NCBI RefSeq assembly: GCF_032854445.1
Contig: NC_088302.1
Location: forward strand, 24,751,788-24,815,787
Direction of reading: 5' to 3'
DNA from: Liolophura sinensis
Lineage: Eukaryota > Mollusca > Polyplacophora > Chitonida > Chitonidae
Length of the DNA: 64,000 bases
The translations under genes were made by a program, and so were the position numbers. Below the pieces are notes generated by a model that searched no databases, was not told the DNA's origin, and saw nothing but the letters and a program-made list of their open reading frames with translations. Below are positions 1-14,247 of the stretch, in pieces; the stretch's first letter is position 1; every line of letters starts with the position of its first letter.

Positions 1-1280
1 GGTGTTTCACTCCATGATTCAAAGTGAAAACACCTGTATTTTTTGTGAAAAACATTAATATTTCTCTTATCTTGTGTTATTTATTTTTATGGCATATCAT
101 GTTCATTCACTAAATGTGAACAGGAAAACCGTTGGGGCCAAGTTCACCAGATAACTGTATAAGGATAGAAAAAGACAGGTGACATTTAGAAAAAGCAAAG
201 AAAAAAAGGAAAAGAAAGATAACACGACTGGAAGTCTTGCATGAACACATTTATTCATTGAAGAGAACGGCGAGAATGGCCTACCTTCCAAGTGATCTTT
301 ATACACCACCGGTAGTGGTTTGACTTAAAGGAGCATTCTCTATAGCAAATGGCTACTGCCATCCAATTTGTATATTTTTTTTGCATTTATTTACTTTTTC
401 GATGGTTATCTTTTTCTCTACTCAGTTTCAACAACTGCAATTTTCGGCCTCACTGTTATAGTTCCCCTTAATGCACGTTTTGCCAAATGTAATTTTTTGA
501 CACAGTTCAATGCTTCTGATAACAGGAGTACTAGTATATGACTTCAAAAGCACATCCACTGTGAACATGTAATCTAAGCGTATACTTTTCTTATCTACAT
601 CGCACTCACAAATCTACTGGACCTGAGCTACCGTTATAACCTTACACATCCTTGTCAATCACGCAATGTGCGAACCTCTGAATTGATCTTGGCACAAAAG
701 CATCAACCCAAAGCAATAAGTCTCTGTGGATGTACAAAGTGTAATAATTACTTCAAGCAAGACCAAAGGTATATTTTTCAGGGGGAACGTCCATTGATTC
801 AGTACACCTCACGGTAAAGCAATCGTCTTCAATGCCAGGAGGTGTCTCAGCCAATAAAATTCTTCCACTTCATCGGATTGAGGGATTCAATTACACGTTT
901 GTCTCGAAACGAGAAACCTTTCATACGGGATCTAAGTCAGCAGTTGGAAAGAATGGACCTTGTTTTTCATGAAATGAACACTTCCCCAAATCAGTTTCAA
1001 TGACAGCTTTGACATGCAACTTCAGGGCTTTCAAGTTCTTTTGGGGGGGGGGGGGGGCGCAGTGGGGTTTGACAACGAGCTGTAAATAACTTTAAAAATA
1101 TCACATCCGAACAGTTTTACTGTTCATTTTTGCAATTAATCTTTCTACTTTAACATGAAATTATTGTCAGGATTTTCTCCCTAAATCTTTTCCTCGCGAG
1201 CTGATAAACGTACCGTTGGAAATTTAAAAAAAGTTTCAAATGTGTTTGAAATGTGATGCTCTGAAAACGCGGTTTAAACT
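1..1280. other. Intergenic stretch, no gene recognised
   Basis: No open frame here looks like a protein family I know; the 68-codon frame on the minus strand at 103-309 is low-complexity Phe/Leu/Ser. The only distinct structure is a run of 15 G at 1043-1057. From about 1285 the first units of the 24-bp minisatellite begin. Confidence 0.6.
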
Positions 1281-1284
1281 ACAG

Positions 1285-1375
1285 GCGTTACAGGTTAGAA
1301 ACTCGCTAGTTTTACAGGTTATACACTAGCTTGTTTTACAGGTTATACACTCGCTAGTTTTAATGGCTGTATACA
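1285..1375 (+). repeat. Short outlying block of the 24-bp minisatellite
   Basis: About four degenerate units containing CTCGCTAGTTTTACAGG-like sequence lie ahead of the main array at 1716-3112, separated from it by about 340 bases of unique-looking DNA. They are the same unit family. I found no counterpart of this outlying block beside the inverted copy at 12-17 kb. Confidence 0.75.
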
Positions 1376-1399
1376 GCTCAACATCATCATCAATAGAGA

Positions 1400-4145
1400 T
1401 ATGTTACATGCTGTCTTCACTTTAGTCTCTGTGAAGCGTATCTCGCTAGAAGTCCCAAGCACTCACCACTTTCATGAACCTGCCTTTTCATACTTACGTT
1501 TCGTTACTACTCATTTATCATATAATTTCTATAACGAGGAATGACCACCACATATAACCCAGAGGTAAATATACAGTTATAATCAAATTTGCTTCCGTCC
1601 TTCATCTGCTCAGACATCTTCGTCAATAATTCAGTTTCCTCCTGACGTTATTAAGTGTTATTCCCTCAGTTTCTGTAATCGTGCGTCCTTCATATAACTT
1701 GCATATTAGCAAAAGTGAGTGGTTTTACAGGCTATACCCCCACTAGTTTTACAGGCTATACACTCGCTAGTTTTCTAGGCTATACACTCGGTAGTTTTAC
1801 AGTCGCTAGTTTCACAGAATATACCCTTGCTAGTTTTACAGACTATACACTCTCGAGTTTTAGGGGCTACACCCTCGCCAGTTTTACAGGCTATAACCTC
1901 GCTAGTTTTACAGGCTATATCCTCCCTTGTTTTACAGGCTATACTCTCAATTGTTTTACAGGCTATACGCTCGCTAGTTTTGCAGACTATATCCTCACTT
2001 GTTTTGCACACTATACCCTCACTTTTTTACAGACTTTACGCTCGCTAGTTTTACAGGCTATATCCTCACTTGTTTTACAGGCTGTACACTCGCTAGTTTT
2101 ACAGGTTATAGACTCGCTAGTTTTACAGGTTATACACTCGCTTGTTTTACAGGCAATACACTCGCTAGTTTTAATGGCTGTACAATCGCTAGTTTTACAG
2201 GCTACACCCTCGCTAGTTTTACATGTTATACGCTCGCTAGTTTTACAGACTATACCCTCGCTGGTTTTAGAGTATACCCGCACTAGTTTTACACACTATA
2301 TCATCACTTGTTTTACAGGCTGTACAATCGCTAGTTTTACAGGCTATACCCTCGCTAGTTTTACAGGTTATACACTCGCTAGTTTTACAGACTATACCCG
2401 CGCTAGTTTTACACACTATATCATCACTCGTTTTACAGGCTGTACACTCGCTAGTTTTACCGGCTACACATTCGCTAGTTTTACAGGCTATACACTCGCT
2501 AGTTTTACAGGCTACCCATTCGCTAGTTTTACAGGCCATCCATTCGCTAGTTTTACACACTATATCCTCACTAGTTCTACAGTCTCTACCCTCGGTAGTT
2601 TTACAGGCTATACACTCGCTAGTTTTACAGGCTATACACTCGCTACTTTTACCGGCTATACACTCGCTTGTTTTACAGGTTATACCCTCGGTAGTTTTAC
2701 AGGCTATACACTCGATAGCTTTACAGGGTATACCCTTGCTAGTTTTACCGGCTATACGCTCGCTAGGTTTACAGACTATACCCTCGCTAGTTTTACCGGC
2801 TATACACTTGCTAGTTTTACAGGCTATACACTCGCTAGTTTTACAGACTATACCCTCGGTAGTTTTACCGGCTATACACTCGCTAGTTTTACAGACTATA
2901 TCCTCGATAGTTTTACAGGCTATACACTATCTAGTTTTACAGACTACACACTCGTTTGTTTTACAGGCAATACCCTCGCTTGTTTTACAGACTATACCCT
3001 CACTTGTTTACAGGCTACACGTGCTGGTTTTACAGACTATTCCCTCGCTAGTAGTTCTACAGGCAATACACTCGCTAATTTTACAGGTTATACTCTCGGT
3101 TGTTTTATAACCGTGCATGGAACAACCGTCATAAAGTGTATGGGCTCATCCGTTTTGGACGAGAAAGTTGGGGAAATCAGATATCACATTCGCCCATATT
3201 AGATGTAGAAAGAATAGTACTCCATTTTAACAACCCCCTGGGCCTAGTTTCACTGAGCTCTCTTAACGTTACTAGCTTGCAACTACCATGCGACGTAATG
3301 TCTACAGCACTGGTTGCCGTGGTAGTTAAGTGAACGTGATGTTAAGATTGCTTAGTCATACCGGGCCCTGACCTTTACAGAAACAAGTTCTTCACCCATC
3401 AGTAATTCACCTTAAGACCGGTTTTTGAAAATGATAATCGACTGGAAATGGCATCGTCTACAGCTGTCAGAAGTCAAAAGTCACTTGCACGGTGTGTGTC
3501 TGACTGAATTCTGAACTGAAGGCATCAGACAAGCATTTTGCTGTCATTACTGTCATAGTAGTATTATATGTCACACATATACGACATTAGAAATAACAAC
3601 AAAACTTGACAACAGTCAACGACATAATATGAGGCCTGAAGACGATTCGGCTATATAGTTAGATGTAGGAGGAAATGAAGTGACCATGATGACCCAAGGT
3701 AAAGTTTGTGAGCGGTGTCCTGCGTTCTGAATGAGTTCCACTTGACGATTACCGACAGCATATATCCTGTTACCATCGATTCCGGAACCAGCAGAACGGG
3801 ACAATGTCTGGGTCTTATGGTCAATGAACATTGCAACCATGTATAGTGACTGCTTTAAAAGGAGTTACCTAACACCGATGTGTAATTCTGCTGGTCATAT
3901 TTCACGACTAATCACCAGACAGAGCTAATATCGACTGAAATCCTGGCTGGTGGCCATTGAGATAATAGGTGTGTGTCTCGGACATTGCCCGCTAAATCAA
4001 TGTGTTGTTATGACCTGGCGATGGTCATTCCGTACATCGCAGAAATCGTTGAACCAATATAGCGGTCACTGCCAGACAACCATGTGTGGTAGGGTGATTG
4101 CTTCCTTGTGTTTCAAGCAACGACAATAAATGACTAAATGAATAA
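1400..4145 (+). repeat. Arm A of an inverted pair of an unrecognised large repeat
   Basis: Reading this stretch against the reverse complement of 12230-17077 shows colinear similarity in several blocks: 1405-1690 with 17077-16793, the 24-bp array with 14975-14742, 3125-3520 with about 14741-14400, and 3535-4145 with about 12775-12230. The blocks are clearly alike but diverged, with indels. No coding frame is shared. Arm A lacks about 1.8 kb and 1.6 kb of extra sequence found in arm B. It may be an uncharacterised non-autonomous mobile element or an old inverted segmental duplication; termini were not identified. Confidence 0.75.
1716..3112 (+). repeat. 24-bp minisatellite, about 58 units
   Basis: The unit contains CTCGCTAGTTTTACAGGC followed by TATACA or TATACC. 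Because 24 is divisible by three and the unit lacks stops in several frames, long open frames run through it. One at 1715-3202 translates into an eight-residue repeat of the FTGYTLAS type. Units vary at fixed positions (CTAG/CTTG, GGC/GAC, TATACA/TATACC). Each unit carries TTTTACAG, a near-consensus 3' splice site. This is a minisatellite inside a larger dispersed repeat, not a gene. Confidence 0.93.
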
Positions 4146-4355
4146 ATGAGAGAGAGAGAGTTTTGTCGTCAATACATGCCCCGTGTGTGACAGATGACAC
4201 GGAAATTGCCCATTTGTTACAATGTGGAAACCCTTGCTCACGTTTACGCGCTTCAACCCTGATTTGTTTATGTACATCACAGGAAACGTTCTCTTTCCCT
4301 AGTTCTTTCTATAGTATGTACTGTCTGTAACCAAAACTTCTTTACTATTGTCAAT

Positions 4356-4844
4356 TTGATCCTGCTACTTCGCTGTGGCGATGTACACAAAAATCCTGGC
4401 TCTAGTCCATCACAGTCGCAATCCATGACCTGCTGCCATATCAATGCACGAAGCCTTTTAACACTAGGTGACGACCATTTACAATCATATGGTAAACTGA
4501 ATGAAGTTCAGACCATTTTGCCTAGACAATTCGAATATGACTTGATTTCTGTTACTGAAACCTGTCTTTGTCCTAATATATCAGATGATGTTATCAATAT
4601 TGACAGATATCTTGTGGAAAGAAAAGATAGAAACATGCACTGTGGTGGCATGGCAATTTATTTCAAATCTGGTATAGCTGTTACTCGTCGTAAAGACCTC
4701 GAAGCAGAACATGAAATGTTATGTATTTCAATACCTAATGAAAACAAAACAATTTTATTTGCTGTGTGTTATCGCCCCCCAAATCAACGAACAGATATGT
4801 ACGCAAAGATTTTTTGCAAAGCTTTGAATTCTGGCTTGACGTAG
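4356..4844 (+). pseudogene. LINE endonuclease N-terminal half with 2A-like leader
   Basis: The frame opens with a hydrophobic stretch and GDVHKNPGS, resembling the 2A-like ribosome-skipping motifs described at the start of LINE polyproteins. The last proline is replaced by serine and the usual glutamate by histidine. Then come endonuclease motifs: HINARSL (a metal-binding Asn region), SVTETCL (the catalytic Glu region), GGMAIYFKSGI and AVCYRPPN. A stop ends the frame at 4842-4844. The following DNA continues the domain in another frame (IIIMGGLND, the usual GDFND block with a substitution). Confidence 0.85.
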
Positions 4845-5048
4845 CTATTTCAGAAAAACCCAGACGCAATAATCATAATGGGAGGTTTAAATGACAGGTG
4901 TATACACTGGAACGAATTTCATCATGGTAGTGAACTTAAAATGGATCTTTATAACATGATTAAGGGGAAAAATTTGTCCAGGTAATCGACGAGCCTGTGA
5001 GGCATTCTGACACCACCGCCAGTCTACTGGATTTAATTAAAACGGATA

Positions 5049-5972
5049 GCCCTGGATTTATTACAGAATCTGGAGTTGAATGTCCTTTAGCGTGGATTAA
5101 TTACAAAATCTGGAGTTGCCTGTCCTTTAGCGTGGATTTATTATAGAATCTGGAGTTGCCTGTCCTTTAGCGTGGATTTATTACAGAATCTGGAGTTGAA
5201 TGTCCTTTAGCGTGGATTAATTACAGAATCTGGAGTTGCCTGTCCTTTAGCGTGGATTTAGTACAGAATCTGGAGTTGCCTGTCCTTTAGCGTGGATTAA
5301 TTACAAAATCTGGAGTTGCCTGTCCTTTAGCGTGGATTTATTACAGAATCTGGAGTTGCTTGTCCTTTAGCGTGGATTTATTACAGAATCTGGAGTTGAA
5401 TGTCCTTTAGCGTGGATTAATTACAGAATCTGGAGTTGCCTGTCCTTTAGCGTGGATTTAGTACAGAATCTGGAGTTGCCTGTCCTTTAGCGTGGATTAA
5501 TTACAAAATCTGGAGTTGCCTGTCCTTTAGCGTGGATTTATTACAGAATCTGGAGTTGCCTGTCCTTTAGCGTGGATTTATTACAGAATCTGGAGTTGAA
5601 TGTCCTTTAGCGTGGATTAATTACAGAATCTGGAGTTGCCTGTCCTTTAGCGTGGATTTAGTACAGAATCTGGAGTTGCCTGTCCTTTAGCGTGGATTAA
5701 TTACAAAATCTGGAGTTGCCTGTCCTTTAGCGTGGATTTATTACAGAATCTGGAGTTGCCTGTCCTTTAGCGTGGATTTATTACAGAATCTGGAGTTGAA
5801 TGTCCTTTAGCGTGGATTAATTACAGAATCTGGAGTTGCCTGTCATTTAACGTGGATTTAGTACAGAATCTGGAGTTGCCTGTCCTTTAGCGTGGATTTA
5901 TTACAAAATCTGGAGTTGCCTGTCCTTTAGCGTGGATTTAGTACAGAATCTGGAGTTGCTTGTCCTTTAGCG
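5049..5972 (+). repeat. 40-bp tandem array (about 23 copies) with a 200-bp higher-order period
   Basis: The unit begins TGTCCTTTAGCGTGG and is exactly 40 bp. Variant units ending GTTGAA recur at 5198-5200, 5398-5400, 5598-5600 and 5798-5800, i.e. every five units, defining a 200-bp higher-order repeat. Single-unit flanks are readable LINE endonuclease sequence: before the array the protein reads SPGFITESGVECPLA, after it CPLANLDQCTIYCVLN. The array is therefore an expansion of a 40-bp piece of the LINE itself. As 40 is not a multiple of three, each unit shifts frame. Confidence 0.95.
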
Positions 5973-6332
5973 AATCTAGATCAATGCACGATATATTGTG
6001 TTCTTAACATGTCAAAAACTAGCAAGCATAAGGCACACAAAAGACATATCTGGGACTACAAAACAACTAACTTAGAAGAACTGAATAATGTACTAAAAAT
6101 GCACCTTTTCACCTAATTATAGTCATTTTCGATTCCATCGACGATAAAGTATATGCATGGGCCGAATTTTTTTTCGTGTTGTGCCCAGACTATCCCAAAC
6201 AAAACAGTTATAATAAGGCCAAGGGAAAAGCCTTGGATGATTAATGACGTCCGACGTAAATTTCGAATTAGGGACAGATGGATCAAAAAGTTTAAACGCA
6301 CCAAATAGGACTATAATAACTTCTATTTCCCT

Positions 6333-7690
6333 TTGACTAGACGAGAAGCCAATGTGGCAAAACGCAATGCGATTAGGAGATACACCAACTCTATAAAGTT
6401 GAAATTGTCTGACCTCAATGTTAACACGAAGACTTACTGGAAACTAATGAAATCTGTCCTCGACTCTAAAGCAAAACCCCAAATACCTCCACTCTTTGTA
6501 AACAAGAAAGTTATATCTGACGACAGGGACAAAGCAAATGAATTTTGTACATTTTTCGCCTCTAAATCTGCACTGGTTAAAAACCCACCTGATTTACCAC
6601 AATTTTCTTATGTCACTCTCTCTCGCCTAAGATTAGTTCAAACGAGTGAATCTGAAATTTTATTGCTGTTGAAACGCCTGAAGGTTAGAAAAGCCTGTGG
6701 TAATGATATGGTATCTAACTTTACGTTAAAACATTGTGCAGTGAATATTGCTTTTTCACTCGCAACATTATTTAACTTTTCATTGTCAACAGGAACATTT
6801 CCGTTTGCGTGGAAATTATCTCGTCTTAGTCTGGCGTTTAAAAAAAGTGAGCGAAATGGTGTCACTAATTATAGACCTATTTCTTTACTATCATCTGTAT
6901 CCAGATTGTTAGAAAAAGTTAATAATACAGACTAAACATTTATAGTTAATAATAACTTGCTTATTACTGAAAACTCTCGTCTTAAAGAAATCGACTCCAC
7001 TGTTTACCAACCCACGCAGATTGTCCATAATATATACCATGCTTTCGACAGAGGTGAAGATGCGTGCCTTATATTTTTAGACGTCAGTAAAGCTTTTGAT
7101 AAGGTATGCCACGCTGAACTTCTGTATAAACTTAGACAAATAGGAATCGAAGGTGACCTGCTAAAATGGCTAGAAAGTTATTTAAATAATAAATCATTTA
7201 ACATATGGGTAAATGGAGCTGAATACATCCTGAATACATCTATTCTGGAGTGCCACAGGGTTCTGTCCTTGGCCCCCTTTTACTTCTTATATTTGTAAAT
7301 GATACAAACAATGATATAGAATGTAAAATAAATGTATTTGCTGACGACACCTCTCTTTTTGAACCTATAAATGATATTACTCTTTCTGAACTCAATAGAG
7401 ATCTCCAACGACTGACAGACTGGTCAAATCAGTGGCTAGTGACTTTTAACACCCTAAAAACTGTGTCTCTACTTGTTTCACTTAAAAAGAATCCATTTCC
7501 TCCTAATTTGATTTTGAATGGTGTTGAAGTGAAGAGCGTTGAGTCTCATAAGCACCTCGGTATAACACTGCAGGAAAATGGAAAATGGGACAAACATGTT
7601 CCAGACATCATCTGTAAAAGTAACAAGTTAAGCATAATGACCAGAACTAAAGCAGCTCTTAGTAAAAAAAAATGCCTGATTAACCTATAG
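6333..7690 (+). pseudogene. LINE reverse transcriptase domain, frameshifted
   Basis: Three consecutive frames together cover the polymerase. 6333-6935 holds the N-terminal fingers, including TNYRPISLLSSVSRLLEK. 6957-7298 holds the palm A block CLIFLDVSKAFDKV, with an Asp predicted to bind metal. 7250-7690 holds PQGSVLGP and FADD at about 7337-7348, followed by HKHLGITL. The frames are joined by stops or shifts near 6935 and 7250, so no intact polymerase is encoded. Orientation matches the endonuclease upstream. Confidence 0.92.
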
Positions 7691-8147
7691 TTTAGTACGA
7701 TCCTAACAACCCTGGAATATGCTGATGTTATTTTTGATAACTGTAGTATAAACCTCACTCAGAAACTTAAACAAGTACAACGTCGGGCAGCGCTAATCTG
7801 CATTGGAGGCCTTCGTCGCACTCCATACAGTAACCTCATTGAAGAGTTAGGTTGGGAACAACTTTACGTTCGTCGCCGGAAGCTCAGACTACTTCTGTTT
7901 TATAAAATAGTAAACGGCTTATCTCCCCCGTATCTTCTGTAATTATGTCCAGTCAGAAATAATGATGCTGACCATTCGTACAGGTTTAGAAACCGCACTG
8001 GCCGTCGCCTCTTTTTCCCACAAACGACAAAGGACCGGAACGACTTACCCTCTAAGATTAGAAATTTGTCGCTTTTCAGCCTACAACGTTTTCTTAACCC
8101 CGAAATCCGAAAAATTGGATATTTCTTTATAATTTTTTCATAAAGAT

Positions 8148-8429
8148 ATGTCTGTTTTGCATTGTAGAATAGGGATGGGGCTGAGCGCTCTTCACACTGA
8201 TCTGTTTAAGTATAATATTATCCCAGATCAGTCTTGTAACTATTGTCCATCTCCTAACGAAACAGCGGGGATCATTTCCTATAACACTTTGCCGCTCCTT
8301 TACTCATTTCCAAATACCTGTTTAAAGTGTTACTTTTTGGATCTCTTAGATTTGGTACTCTTAGATAACATTAAATTATTTCAAACCATCCACAATTTCC
8401 TCCTGACTACCAACAGATTCAGCCATTAA
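8148..8429 (+). pseudogene. LINE C-terminal Cys-containing remnant
   Basis: The frame contains VLHCRIGMGLSALHTDLF followed by SCNYCPSP, resembling the Cys-rich C-terminal segment that follows the RT thumb in many APE-type LINEs. The His/Cys set is incomplete and the remainder is unlike the family, fitting a decayed end of the same element. Confidence 0.6.
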
Positions 8430-8939
8430 TACCAATGATGTTCACAGTTGATATTACATTTTACTTAATATGCTAGTATTCATGTATTTACTTATGTAGA
8501 CAATACCATTTATTTATTCCAAACTAAGGTTTAACCATTTAATTTGTAATCGGTTATTATCTTTTTATTGTGAATATCTGTAAGGCTTAATTCTTGCGCT
8601 TATTTGACTTGATTCTATTTTATTACTATATAATTGTAAGTTAGTAGATATTATTTTCAAAATACTTTTCATTTTTCAAATGTTGTAATTAAATGTAAAT
8701 AGTCTTGTTGAGGAAAAACCCCTCGTGGCCATTGACTGTGGGCCATCCTCTATAAATAAATAAAGCATTGGATTATGATTGTGTTTGGTGTTCTATGCCT
8801 TCATGTTTACGACACATTTTATCATGTTACCAAATTTTCTTGACAGCAAAAACATAATCTTTATTTGATGATTGCCCGTTGTTTTCAATTGTATGTTGAA
8901 GCCACCATATTTTAAGTAAATCGACAACACAACTAGTTT

Positions 8940-9155
8940 AGAGGCCTCCGTGGCCGAGGTGGTTAGCACGCCAGCGCGGCACAATAACAACGCGGTCGTT
9001 GTGAGTTCAAGTCCTGCTCTTTCTGCCTTCCTCTCCGGACATAGGTGGGAATTTCTGTCAGCAACCTGCGGATGGCTCTGCCCGACTCCCTCCAACATAA
9101 CTCTGGCTGCCGTCATGTAAGTGCAATATTCTTGAGTACAGCGTAAACTACCTAA
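8940..9155 (+). mobile_element. tRNA-derived SINE, family A
   Basis: The head GAGGCCTCCGTGGCCGAGG-TGGTTAGC resembles tRNA box A and GTGAGTTCAAGTCC resembles box B. The body CAACCTGCGGATGG and tail ATATTCTTGAGTACAGCGTAAA follow. It is diverged from the younger copies, with a degraded tail. Confidence 0.85.
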
Positions 9156-9404
9156 TATCTTATGTACCTAAAGTATTCATAACACGATTCTAAACAACAC
9201 TCAAACCATTTTTATAGATGGATGCATATTAATTAGTCTCACGAGAGGCTACCAGTGGTGAGTCTAAGCTTAGACAAGCTACGTGTGGATTGCCCATGCT
9301 CCAAAGATAGAGCTTGTCTAGTCGTGGCGGTGAAGTAAAGCGAGCGTTGAGAGCGGCAGGTGCGTAAGCAAGTTATTGTAGTATACAACGTATTACCTAC
9401 ACAG

Positions 9405-9690
9405 AAAAGACTCTTGTGTTGTATGAACACAAACTGCTGTACTTTAAACTAGTCTTGTGTCATATTTGAACAAATCTATCTTGTGTGGAATTAACACAAG
9501 GTCTTGTGTTGAAAGAACTGGACACAAGGCGTGTTGGACGTTATACACAATCCTTGTTGCAAAATACACAAGCTTTTGTTGTATTCCATATATAACCTTA
9601 TTTTGGTTCAACACAAGTTTGTGTTTATTATTTTGTAACAAAAAACATTGTATACTTCACATTTATTTTATAACACATGTTTGTGCTGGG
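9405..9690. repeat. Cluster of CTTGTGTT / AACACAAG motifs
   Basis: Many short inverted motifs (CTTGTGT, ACACAAG, AACACAAG) are packed into about 290 bases, so open frames appear on both strands (9457-9693 plus, 9444-9641 minus). A MITE remnant or degenerate palindromic repeat is possible; no terminal repeats or target duplications were identified. A perfect 12-bp palindrome, TCTAAGCTTAGA, lies just upstream near 9262. Confidence 0.4.
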
Positions 9691-11920
<2,230 letters not shown>

Positions 11921-12983
11921 TACCTCTCGCTATTTCGCAGAGTTGGCCTTACTGTGTAAGTCCGATCGGCATATTTCCACATAATTACGATTAAAAGAAG
12001 ACATGAGCACCTGCCCGTGATTAAATTGGTGTGAACACATCATGTGATATATGTGAGTCAGATCATTAGTGAAAATTCCACGTCTTCATCATAAAATGGA
12101 TGCCCAGAACAGCTGTTAACGATTAATTCTAAATAAGCCATGTCACATCAAGCCAGTGCTGGAAAGGAAAAAAATTCGTGGTAAATAAACATTTCAACCA
12201 TGAATAATCAAGAATGTGTGCCTACACCGCATCGTTTATCACTTAGTTATTTTTCGTTGGTTGAGGCACGAGGAAGCAAATAGTGACCGTTATGTTAGCT
12301 CGACAATTACAGCAATGACCACTGCCAGGTCATACGAACACATTGATTTAGCGGGTAATGTTCGAGACGCACACCTGTTAATCAATGGCCACCAGCCAAG
12401 ATTTCCCTGTCTGAAAATTAGTCGTGAAATACCGGCAGCAGAATCGGTGTTAGGTAACTCATTTTATAGCAGTCACTATGGTTGCATTGCTCATCGACGT
12501 TAAGAATCCAGGTCTTGTCTCGATCTGCCGGTTACGGGTTTTATGGTAACACGATTTGCTAGCAATCGGCAATCATTAAGCGGAACTCATTCAGAAGGCT
12601 AGAGACCGCACATAACCTCTACCATAAGTAATTATAGATCAGAATATAGATCAGATACAGCCTCGTGTTACATGTCCCTTTAAATTTCGTCAGCTTTTGT
12701 CGTGGTTGCCGGATACGCCCATATCATAATTACTATAACACGTTTCTTTCGGTTACTACGCATGCTTGACCTGTTCATTTATCATTTGACTTTAAGGGTA
12801 AACGTATAAGACATGGCCTTGTTTGTGTCGCGGACTATTCTTTACTTCAGATAACTAACAATGACGTATAAAAATACGTTTTCTGTTTTTTTATCACTCA
12901 TATATAATTAATAGGGCCAAATCAGAACCGTCTAACTTTGACTTGTCTGCGAAACGAAAAAGCATTTACTTTGATTTTTGTTT

Positions 12984-13145
12984 ACTTATTTATTTATTTA
13001 ATTGATGTTAAACAAGATTATTTCACTTATACGACGGGGGTCAGCATTATGGTGGGAGGAAACCGAGCAGAACCCGGAGGAAACCCACGATCGTCTGCTA
13101 GCTGTTAGCAGACCTTCCCATGTACCTGTGAGTTTTAAACCAGAC
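12984..13145 (-). mobile_element. SINE family A, minus strand, partial
   Basis: Reads as the reverse complement of the SINE body and tail: TTTATTTAATTGATGTTAAA, then TTTCACTTATACGACGG, CAGCATTATGGTGGGAGG and GGAAACCCACGATCGTC. The tRNA-like head is missing or too altered. It lies in the extra segment of arm B. Confidence 0.85.
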
Positions 13146-13982
13146 ACCTCATGTCCGGTTGCTCAAGAGCTAACAACACATGTTAAATATTGATTGGGCC
13201 TCGGTGACAGTAAGATAGCATAATCTTTGTTCAATACCATTTATCTTCTGTCAATATGGCATACATATCTCTGGTTTGACACGTTGGAAAGCTTGTCAGC
13301 AGATTATCAAAAGCTGTATCGTGGTTTACTCCGGGTGTTCATATTTCCCCAACTCATAATCCTGTATCTCATCATACAGTTGAGAAATTCTTGAAAATTG
13401 CGATGAACAGCAATAACTCAAATAGCTCATACAGGGCTTTTGATATTCGACTTCCGGATGTCACTTTCAGGATCAAATATGTTCATATCGATTTGTTATA
13501 TGCTTTATAAAATGAAGATACTCATAGGATTATTAGTCTGCGGTTCTTTCATGGTTGTATGCATTTTTGTGAATGCACAAGTGTGCGCCAATTATTTGAC
13601 AAGACAGATTTTGGCTCTGTATTTGGTGTGCGGCTTGAAATCAGAAGGTATGTCTGCTACATGTACCTGCTGACCTATTCTCTGAGCTCTCCAATTTTCT
13701 TCATCCAGAAACCAGGCTGCGATCGAACGAATGAACCAATACAAATAAATTCAATCAATCAAACAAGCAATAAATAAATCCTTATATTAGTAAATTAAAT
13801 AAATGTAAATTGATCAGACTGAACACTGTCTGAACAAGACTGGTTGCCAGTGGTTTCACATGGCGGAATTCTCGATAAAGCACAGAGGTATTGGTGTCTT
13901 TGACAATAAATTAACTGCTTGTGTTTGTTTTTCTGTATAACCAGTGCCTTATGAAAATGCATATGGTTATAGAATCTATGTT

Positions 13983-14247
13983 GGGGCCTCCGTGGCTCCA
14001 GTTGGTTAGCGCGCCAGCACAGGGTAATGACCCAGGAGCCTCTCACCAATGCGGTTGCTGTGAGTTCAAGTCCAGCTCATGCTGGCTTCCTCTCCGGCCG
14101 TAAGTGGAAGATCTTCCAGCAACCTGCGGATGGTCGTGGGTTTCCCCCGGGCTGTGCTTGGTTTCCACCCACCATAATGCTGGCCGCCGTCGTATAAGTG
14201 AAATATTCTTGAGTACGGCGTAAAACACCAATCAAATAAATAAATCA
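13983..14247 (+). mobile_element. SINE family A, full length with target-site duplication
   Basis: The head is GGGGCCTCCGTGGCTCCAG with GTTGGTTAGCGCGCCAGC and box-B-like GTGAGTTCAAGTCC. The body has the CCCCCGGGCTGTGCTTGG region and the tail ends GTACGGCGTAAAACACC plus AAT/AAAT repeats. A 10-bp direct repeat, AATCTATGTT, flanks it at 13973-13982 and 14248-14257, showing target-primed insertion. Confidence 0.95.

Larger units (their letters stand above)
4290..8766 (+). mobile_element. Decayed APE-type LINE (Jockey/CR1 group), nearly full length
   Basis: Colinear remains of one non-LTR retrotransposon. The order is an N-terminal 2A-like segment, an AP-endonuclease frame (4356-4844 and onward in other frames), reverse transcriptase pieces (6333-6935, 6957-7298, 7250-7690), a thumb/C-terminal region (about 7690-8147), and a Cys-containing C-terminal piece (8148-8429). 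The 3' end is AT-rich with TATAAATAAATAAA at about 8750-8766. Stops and frameshifts break every domain, so it is dead. RT motifs such as NYRPIS, LDVSKAFDKV, PQGSVLGP and FADD place it among APE-type LINEs; the exact clade is not determined. The 5' boundary is uncertain. Confidence 0.9.

Noticed and set aside
1715-3202. Long repetitive protein-coding gene
   Set aside because: The frame is a by-product of a 24-bp unit lacking stops; comparable frames exist on the other strand and the array varies in length between the two arms. No promoter, intron or family similarity was seen.
5049-5972. CRISPR array
   Set aside because: Repeats are head-to-tail with no unique spacers, inside a LINE, in an animal genome.
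12216-12503. Hypothetical 95-codon gene
   Set aside because: It lies in the block shared with arm A of the inverted repeat, where the frame is not kept open.
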